A stretch of 64,000 bases of DNA from Blepharisma stoltei (lineage: Eukaryota; Ciliophora; Heterotrichea; Heterotrichida; Blepharismidae): the NCBI GenBank assembly GCA_914767885.1, contig CAJZBQ010000047.1:62001-126000 (forward strand). The letters run 5' to 3'. The notes below the pieces were generated by a model. It was not told the origin of the DNA. It worked only from the letters and a program-made list of their open reading frames with translations, and did not search any database. Every line of letters starts with the position of its first letter. The stretch's first letter is position 1. A program made the position numbers and the translations under genes. Shown in pieces: positions 57,971 to 64,000 of this stretch.

Positions 57971-60933
57971 TTAGTAGTATTCGCAGCTATCATTCCTCGT
58001 TCCTGAAATGTAATGACTTCCACGAGCTAATTCATAAGTTTTTGATATCTCTTGGCCTTTTTCTTCAATACATCTTTTAAAACTATCAGCATCATCTCTC
58101 CAATTTAACAAATTATTTATATAGTCAATTTGTGATTTGTTTATTTTCGTAAAAAAGGCACCAAAAAGTGCATTCTCAATTAATTTCTCACCTTCATTTT
58201 TGATGAGATATTTAAGCTCAGCAAGAAATTCTCTGTTTCCAGGCATTCCACTAAGAAGTGGCGTTTTTCTTGATTTTAGAGTTTTCTTTTCTGGGTTATA
58301 AGATCCCTCATTATATTTTCTCATTGCACGCGCTGCTTCGTGAATAAATGTTATTTTTCTGGCACAAGACTTTAAATCATCATTCTGAGACAAGCTTGGA
58401 TGTAGTAAAATAGTTCCACCAAACACTGTCATTCCACTAAGATTATCTGGAATATTTGCAAAATATGTTGTTTCAGCTAAATTTCCAATGTTTTCATTCC
58501 AAATATTCTCATTTAAAAAGGCTCCTCTAACAGGCGTAGAAAATAAAATTGTTGTAAGTTCTTCTTTTTGAGTCTTATTCAATTTTTCTGGGCTTCTAAA
58601 ATGCAATTTAATAGCTCTCTGTTCGCATTCAGTAAAAAAATCTGCATTTTCTTTATTTAAAGTTCCGCTAAAAAGTCTTTTCAGATGAGATGCTAGATAT
58701 TGCCTTAAAATAAAGTGTTCAGCATCATCACTAAATACCATTTTATGAAGGAATGAATTCCTAAATTCTTCTAACTTGTTTGCTTGATCTTCTCTCCTTG
58801 TAAAAAAAATATTCCAAGACGAATCACCAATAATTCGCTGATCCCCTGTCAAAGCTCTTTCTATCAGCCAGCTTGATTTTTCTTCTTCGTAAATAATTTT
58901 CATAATAGAAATATCTTTTGTTTCTTCTAAAGTTTCAGATTCAATGATATTTATTAATTTATCTTCTGATTCTTGCAGGTTTTCTTTTAATTTATTTGCA
59001 TTCTCTTTAAAAACTTCAGCCAAAGAGTTTTTGATTAAGCATATAAAATATTTAGCAATTGTTTCTCTGCTTTTGCTGTCCTCATAACTAATTTTATTGA
59101 AGTTAAAATCTTCAAGGTATGTACTGATATCTCTATAAAATAAAAACAATTTTTTGACTTTCTTTTTCCTTATTATAGAAATATATATGCCTATAAATTC
59201 TTCAAATTCGTTAACAGCAAGATAATTAAATTGATCTTTGGTATTAATTTGTAAATTCTTGATGCTCATAGCCAATCCTATAGCATTTGTTATTAATATT
59301 CACTGATTGCATAGATTTGCATCATATACACCTGATTCAATTCTTTCATTCATAGGAATAATCATTTGATTCCATCTAGGGATAAATTCTGTATTTAAAT
59401 AAGTGTTAAAATCACTTTGAATAGTAGGCAAATATGAAAAAGTAGCTTTGAAAAAGTCTGAAATTTCAATTATTGTCCAATTATTTGTCTCTTCAAACTG
59501 AGAAATAAATGACTTTAAATATTGCATTATATTTTCAATTTTTGATTTGTGTGGCTTACTACTTGGATCTAAGTATAAGTATAAAGCTAGCATTTGTACA
59601 TGACTCTTAGCCCGCTTCAAACTCTTGTTTTTTACACTCGGAAGAGTTTCGAAAAAAGCATCCAGCAGGTTATATCAACGGGACACAGATCCAATGATCG
59701 TGCACTTTTAATAGTGCTAATTTAATTGCCTATAATTTGTTGAAATTTTTAATAGTAAGCATTTGATAAAAAATCCTTTAATTTTTGATTAAATGTATTT
59801 CGATGAAATTCATACTATCAAAAGTAAAAATCTATTATCAACGATCTGGACTTGTTAATTGCGCATTAATTATATTTTCAATAGGCAGTATAAAATGATC
59901 TAAAACCCTGCTGTGAACGTGTAACCTTGATGTAATTCATCTAGTTTTATATCTTCAAAAAGTGTACTTACTGATTTTTTATCAATATTTGTAGTATAAA
60001 TGAACAATAATTCTAAAATTTTATACATCATGTCAATGCTTCTTTTATTTTTAAGGCTGATATAATTGGATTTCAGATAATTATAAGATACTTTTAGGAC
60101 TTCTTTTGTAGATGCAAAAAAATCTAATATAGTATCTCAGTTCCAATAAAAATAGTCATGAATTATTTGGCACAATTTTTCGATAGTGCTTTGCTCAAAT
60201 TTGATATGATTGGCTAAACTTAAAACATTCGAAAATGCGTATCATGAACAAACATTGTCAATCAGGTTATTTAGTATTCGTTCTTGCAGAAAATTGAACT
60301 CTATTTTAAAGAATTTTAAGGCCTCACAACTAAAGGAAAAAAACTCATCTGCACACTCATTTCTTTCGTTTGCAAAGTTCATCAAAAATTCTGATGTTTT
60401 GATTAAATTTCATTCACCTAACTCTCTGATGAACTTCAATCTTTTTTGCGAATATTTTAAAACAAAAGAGAAATAAGTTGCAAAACTTACAATTTTTTCT
60501 TTTACTTTTAGGCTTTCACTTACATCTGAATCAGCATTTGTCATTCAGATATAAATTTCGTTTAATTGTAAAAGCTTAAAAATTTGATCCGTAAACCTTT
60601 CTTCGAGATTTTCGATTGGAGATTTTATTAGCAGAGACAGAATTGGTAGCTCATATTTGAAGTTTAGAAGTTCCTCCAAGTGCACGAATTTTATCTTGTC
60701 GTCCCTATTGTAAGCTAAACAGTTTATCACTCGAAAATATTCTGAGATGCTGACAATATCATTATTTTCAATCATCAATCGAATATTTTCTTCTGAGTAT
60801 TTTCTTTGTTTGAACTTTGGGATTTTTAGATAAACCAGGCTGTTTTTATACGTATCATTGTACCAACTGCTTATGATTTCAGATTTTCGAGGAAAAAAAT
60901 CTTTACCGCTTCATTTGGATCTACTAGTGACAT
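57971..60933 (-). pseudogene. HExxH metalloprotease, copy E, frameshifted
   Basis: Nearly complete copy starting MSLVDPNEAVKIFF and ending ISGTRNDSCEYY, with HEAARAMRKYNEGS: the second zinc His of HEAAH is Arg. A 1-bp deletion near 60888 and a roughly 10-bp disturbance near 59920-59945 break the frame. After removal of the one clear IES (59675-59837) the length is not a multiple of three. Loss of a zinc ligand plus frameshifts suggest a recent pseudogene; undetected IESs are an alternative for the second break only. Confidence 0.7.
59675..59837. other. IES, TA-bounded, in HExxH copy E
   Basis: 163 bp flanked by the 8-bp repeat TATCAACG, which includes the TA. Copy D has the continuous sequence at 56079. 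Removal joins SPDR-W to YNLLDAFFETLPS. Confidence 0.88.
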
Positions 60934-61527
60934 ATTGGAATACTTAGAATAATTTATTTAGCTTTAAAAATCTTTAATTAGATACTAAAAAAGCTCTAAC
61001 CTCTGTTTCGATAAAGTAGCAACTCATTTTTTGATTAATTTTAAAGAGTTAAATATAATTTATGGCTCTTTGTTTGCCTTCAGTAAAAATTTGTATTTCC
61101 TTTATTTAAAGTTTCATTAAAAAGTTGAGATGCAAAATATTGCCTTAAAATAAAATGTTTTAGACATCATTGCTAAAGTGTAAATCACTATAAATACCAT
61201 TTTATGAAGGAATGAATTTCGAAGGTCTTCTAACTTGCTTGCTTGATCTTCTCTGTCTGTTAAAAATTATTTCAAAACAAATTTCCTAATATGAAAATAA
61301 TTTTAAATTTAATAAATTAAAGATTAGCCTATTGAGTGTGATCTTCCTTCTCTTAAATGATCTTGTGCTATAAGGTATAATGAATATCGAATGGCACAAA
61401 AACAATTTTGAATGCTCAAAATTAGAAACTCCCTAAGCCAAGACTCCAAATTCATGCTCAACAAAGAGAAAATTAATTATATATATATATCAGATAACGA
61501 TTAATAATTTCTTATGCAATTAAGTAT

Positions 61528-64000
61528 TTAGTAGTATTCGCAGCCATCATTCCTCATTCCTGAAATGTAATGACTTCCACGAGCTAATTCATAAGCTTTT
61601 GATACCTCTTGGCCTTTTTCTTCAATATGTCTTTTAAAACTTTCAGTACTCTGGCTCCAATTTGACAAATTATTTATATAGTCAATTTGTGATTTGTTTA
61701 TTTTCGTAAAAAAGGCACCAAAAATTGCATTCTCAATTAATTTTCCACCTTCATTTATGTCATGATCTTTAAGGAAAGAACTAAATTCTGAGTTTCCAGG
61801 CATTCCACTAACTCCCCCCTTCCGTGAGTGAGAAACAATTTTTTTTTTTCTAAAAACCCACCCTGAGCGAACAAAAATGTTTTATAGAAAAAATTTTTTG
61901 ATATATAATTAATAATTAGTATAATGAAATCTCTGACTAATTCTGTTTAATTTTTAAACAACTTGCTTTTTAAAATATAAATTTTATAAATTAAATTAAT
62001 ATTTGCCTTCCAAAATTTGCGAATTAGGATTTTTTTAAATTTCGAAAAAAAATATTTTCTGTGAAATTTATATATAATTTTTTTTTTAAAACAAATTAAC
62101 CACCATCCTAACGAATTTTTTTTTCACTCACTGAGGGGGGAGTAAGAAGCAACGTTTTTGTTGATTTTGGAGTTTTCTTTTCTGGATTATAAGATCCCTC
62201 ATTATATTTTCTCATGGCATGGGCAGCTTCGTGAATAAATGTTATTTTTCTGGCACAAGATTTCAAATCATCACTCTGTGACAAGCTTGGATGTAGTAAA
62301 ATAGTTCCACCAAACACTGTCATTCCACTAACTTCCCATTCTTATAAATAAATTCTTGCTTTTGTGGGGTATTTTTTTAAGAAAAAATAAATAGTAATTT
62401 ATAACTTATACCCCGTTTTAGATCGGCCTTGAGCACCCCCTCCCATGCCACCCACCGTGCTTACGGTCCTAATTATTTTAACATGTTTAAGTATTAATTT
62501 GACAAGTTAAAATATTTGAGGGGGACTTGCCAAATAATATTTTAACTTTAAAATTTTCAGGCCGTTAGGGGTGGGTGACATGGGTAGGGGTACTTACTCC
62601 CCCCGTCCGTGAGTGAAAAAAAACGTTAAAAATATTGCTAATTTTTGCCCAAAAACTCACCCTCCTGAGTGAAAAAAAATTTTTAATAGAAAAAGTTTTA
62701 ATGGAAAAAATATTTTATATAGAAGTGATAATTAGTATAATGAAATTTAGAGCTAATTCTGTTTAATTTTAAACAAATTGCGTTTTAAAAACTTAAATTT
62801 TATGAATTAAATTAATATTGCTTCAATTTTTGCGAATTAGGAGCTTTTTAATTTTTTTTTAAAAAAAATTTCTATAAAATTTTATATATAATTTGTTTTT
62901 TAAAAAAAAAAATTAATCCCTTCCGCGAGTTAACAAAATTTTTTGTTCACTCACGGAGGGGGGGAGCTAGAGTTGCTATATCTGCTTATTATTGGATGAT
63001 TTCGAATAATCAATCTATTCATATAAAATTTACTATTAACCAAAATATCCCATGGATAAGCAAAAACTGGGAGTAAGATTATCTGGGATGTTCGCAAAAT
63101 ATGTTGTTTCAACTAAGTTTCTAATGTTTTTATTCCAAATATTCTCATTTGAAAAGGCTCCTTTAATAGGCGTAGAAAATAAAATTGTTGTAAGTTCTTC
63201 TTTTTGAGTCTTATTCAATCTTTCTGGGCTTTTAAAATGCAATTTAATGGCTCTTTGTTTGCCTTCAGTAAAAAAATCTGCATTTTCTTTATTTAAAGTT
63301 CCGTTAAAAAGTCTTGTCAGATGAGATGCTAAATATTGCCTTAAAATAAAGTGTTCAGCATCATCGCTAAATACCATTTTGTGAAGGAATGAAATTAAAA
63401 ATTCTTCTAACTTGTTTGCTTGATCTACTTTGCTTGTAAAAAAAATATTCCAACACGAATTACAAACAATTTGCTGATCCCCTGTCAAAGCTCTTTCTAT
63501 CAGCGATGGTAAATTTTCTTCTTCGCTTTCTAAGGAAGTATTTTTCATAATAGAAGAATCTTTTGTCTGTTCTATAGTTTCAGGTTCAATGGTATTTATT
63601 ACTTTATCTTCTGACTCTTGCAGCTTCTTTTTTAATTTATTTGCATACTCTTTAAAAACTTCAGCCAAAGAGTTTTTGATTAAGCATATAAAATATTTAG
63701 CAATTGTTACTCTGTTTTTGCTGTCCTCATAACTAATTTTATTGAAATTAAAATCTTCAAGGTATGCACTGATATCTCTATAAAATAAAAACAATTTTTT
63801 GACTTTCTTTTTCCTTATTATAGAAATATATGTGCCTATAAAATCTTCAAATTCGTTAACAGCAAGATAATTAAATTGATCTTTGGTATTAATTTGTAAA
63901 TTCTTGATGCTCTTAGCCACTCCAATAGCATTATATAATAATCATCACTGATTGCGTAGATTTGCATCAATATCTTCTGATTCAATTCTTTCTTCCATAG
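61528..64000 (-). CDS. HExxH predicted metalloprotease, copy F (partial at window end)
   Basis: The C-terminal ~60% of a third minus-strand copy; the 5' part lies beyond the window. It reads from MEERIESEDIDANLRNQWWL (Trp codons TGA) through GTLNKENADFFTEGKQ to HEAAHAMRKYNEGSYNPEKK and ISGMRNDGCEYY. Two large insertions (61809-62141 and 62329-63073) interrupt it at TA; both are absent from copy E. After removal the visible frame matches copies B and D, with an intact HEAAH and a conserved Glu (GGKLIENAIFGAFF). Confidence 0.75.
61809..62141. mobile_element. CTCCC-family inverted-repeat element in copy F
   Basis: 333 bp with ends ACTCCCCCCTTCCGTGAGTG and TCACTGAGGGGGGAG, flanked by TA. Copy E (58250) and copy D (54490) read CATTCCACTAAGAAGTGGCG without it. 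Interior conserved with other family members (AGTATAATGAAATCTCTGAC). Confidence 0.93.
62407..62593. mobile_element. Inverted-repeat element with CCCATGCCACCCACC ends
   Basis: Left end TACCCCGTTTTAGATCGGCC ... CTCCCATGCCACCCACCGTG and right end GGGGTGGGTGACATGGGTAG are imperfect inverted repeats of about 50 bp. The centre holds a second inverted pair (TTAAAATATTTGAGG, AATATTTTAAC). A different family from the CTCCC elements, with no ORF. Confidence 0.6.
62595..62967. mobile_element. CTCCC-family element nested in IES of copy F
   Basis: Ends ACTCCCCCCGTCCGTGAGTG and TTCACTCACGGAGGGGGGG are flanked by TA on both sides. The interior resembles that of 61809 (TAGTATAATGAAATTTAGAG). Confidence 0.85.

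Larger units (their letters stand above)
62329..63073. mobile_element. Nested IES in copy F
   Basis: The outer ends match the 162-bp IES of copy D (ACTTCCCATTCTTATAAA; ACTGGGAG). Into it a roughly 190-bp element with ends TACCCC...CCCATGCCACCCACC (about 62407-62593) and a CTCCC-family element (62595-62967) have been inserted side by side. Copy E has the empty site. Confidence 0.88.

Overview
The window reads as germline (micronuclear) DNA of a ciliate, most likely a Blepharisma-like heterotrich. Two kinds of direct evidence support this. (1) TGA is read as tryptophan. Many conserved reading frames run through in-frame TGA and stop only at TAA or TAG, and paralogues have TGG where their sisters have TGA. 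(2) Almost every conserved gene is interrupted by non-coding segments that do not have GT-AG ends but start and end at a TA. Removing one TA plus the segment restores both the frame and the conserved protein. These are TA-bounded internal eliminated sequences (IESs), mostly about 60-160 bp. I found no convincing spliceosomal intron. The genus is inferred from the genetic code and the IES type; no marker gene is present.

Layout. 0.3-5.7 kb: two coiled-coil genes, a GAF-domain gene of doubtful integrity and a small IES-split gene. 6-11.3 kb: one intact 929-residue HExxH (predicted zinc metalloprotease) gene flanked by two decayed copies. 12-18.9 kb: a short myristoylation-type protein, the cohesion factor DSCC1, a C2HC zinc-finger protein and a SIAH-type E3 ligase. 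19-30.6 kb: long-chain acyl-CoA synthetase, an unknown gene, a HEPN-RING fusion, VPS26C, a CCT-motif protein and a flavin monooxygenase. 31-36.7 kb: coiled-coil, MORN-repeat and RUVBL1 genes. 36.9-39.5 kb: phosphofructokinase with five eliminated segments. 39.5-53.6 kb: a tandem array of at least nine alpha/beta-hydrolase genes plus relics, all on the minus strand. 54.2-64 kb: three more HExxH copies in tandem on the minus strand, running off the end.

Mobile DNA. At least two retroposon-like (SINE-like) families carry target-site duplications and short tandem-repeat tails; elements of this kind sit inside four coding regions. Several miniature inverted-repeat elements flanked by TA also lie inside genes: a CTCCC-ended family with about seven copies, two long palindromes and others. 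For five of them the window supplies the empty site in a paralogue. After removal of all inferred segments the reading frames close exactly (PFK 525 aa, LACS 676 aa, FMO 527 aa, DSCC1 354 aa, MORN 319 aa, HExxH copy D 931 aa). Transposons therefore appear to persist inside exons because they are removed as IESs during macronuclear development; the removal itself is inferred, not observed.
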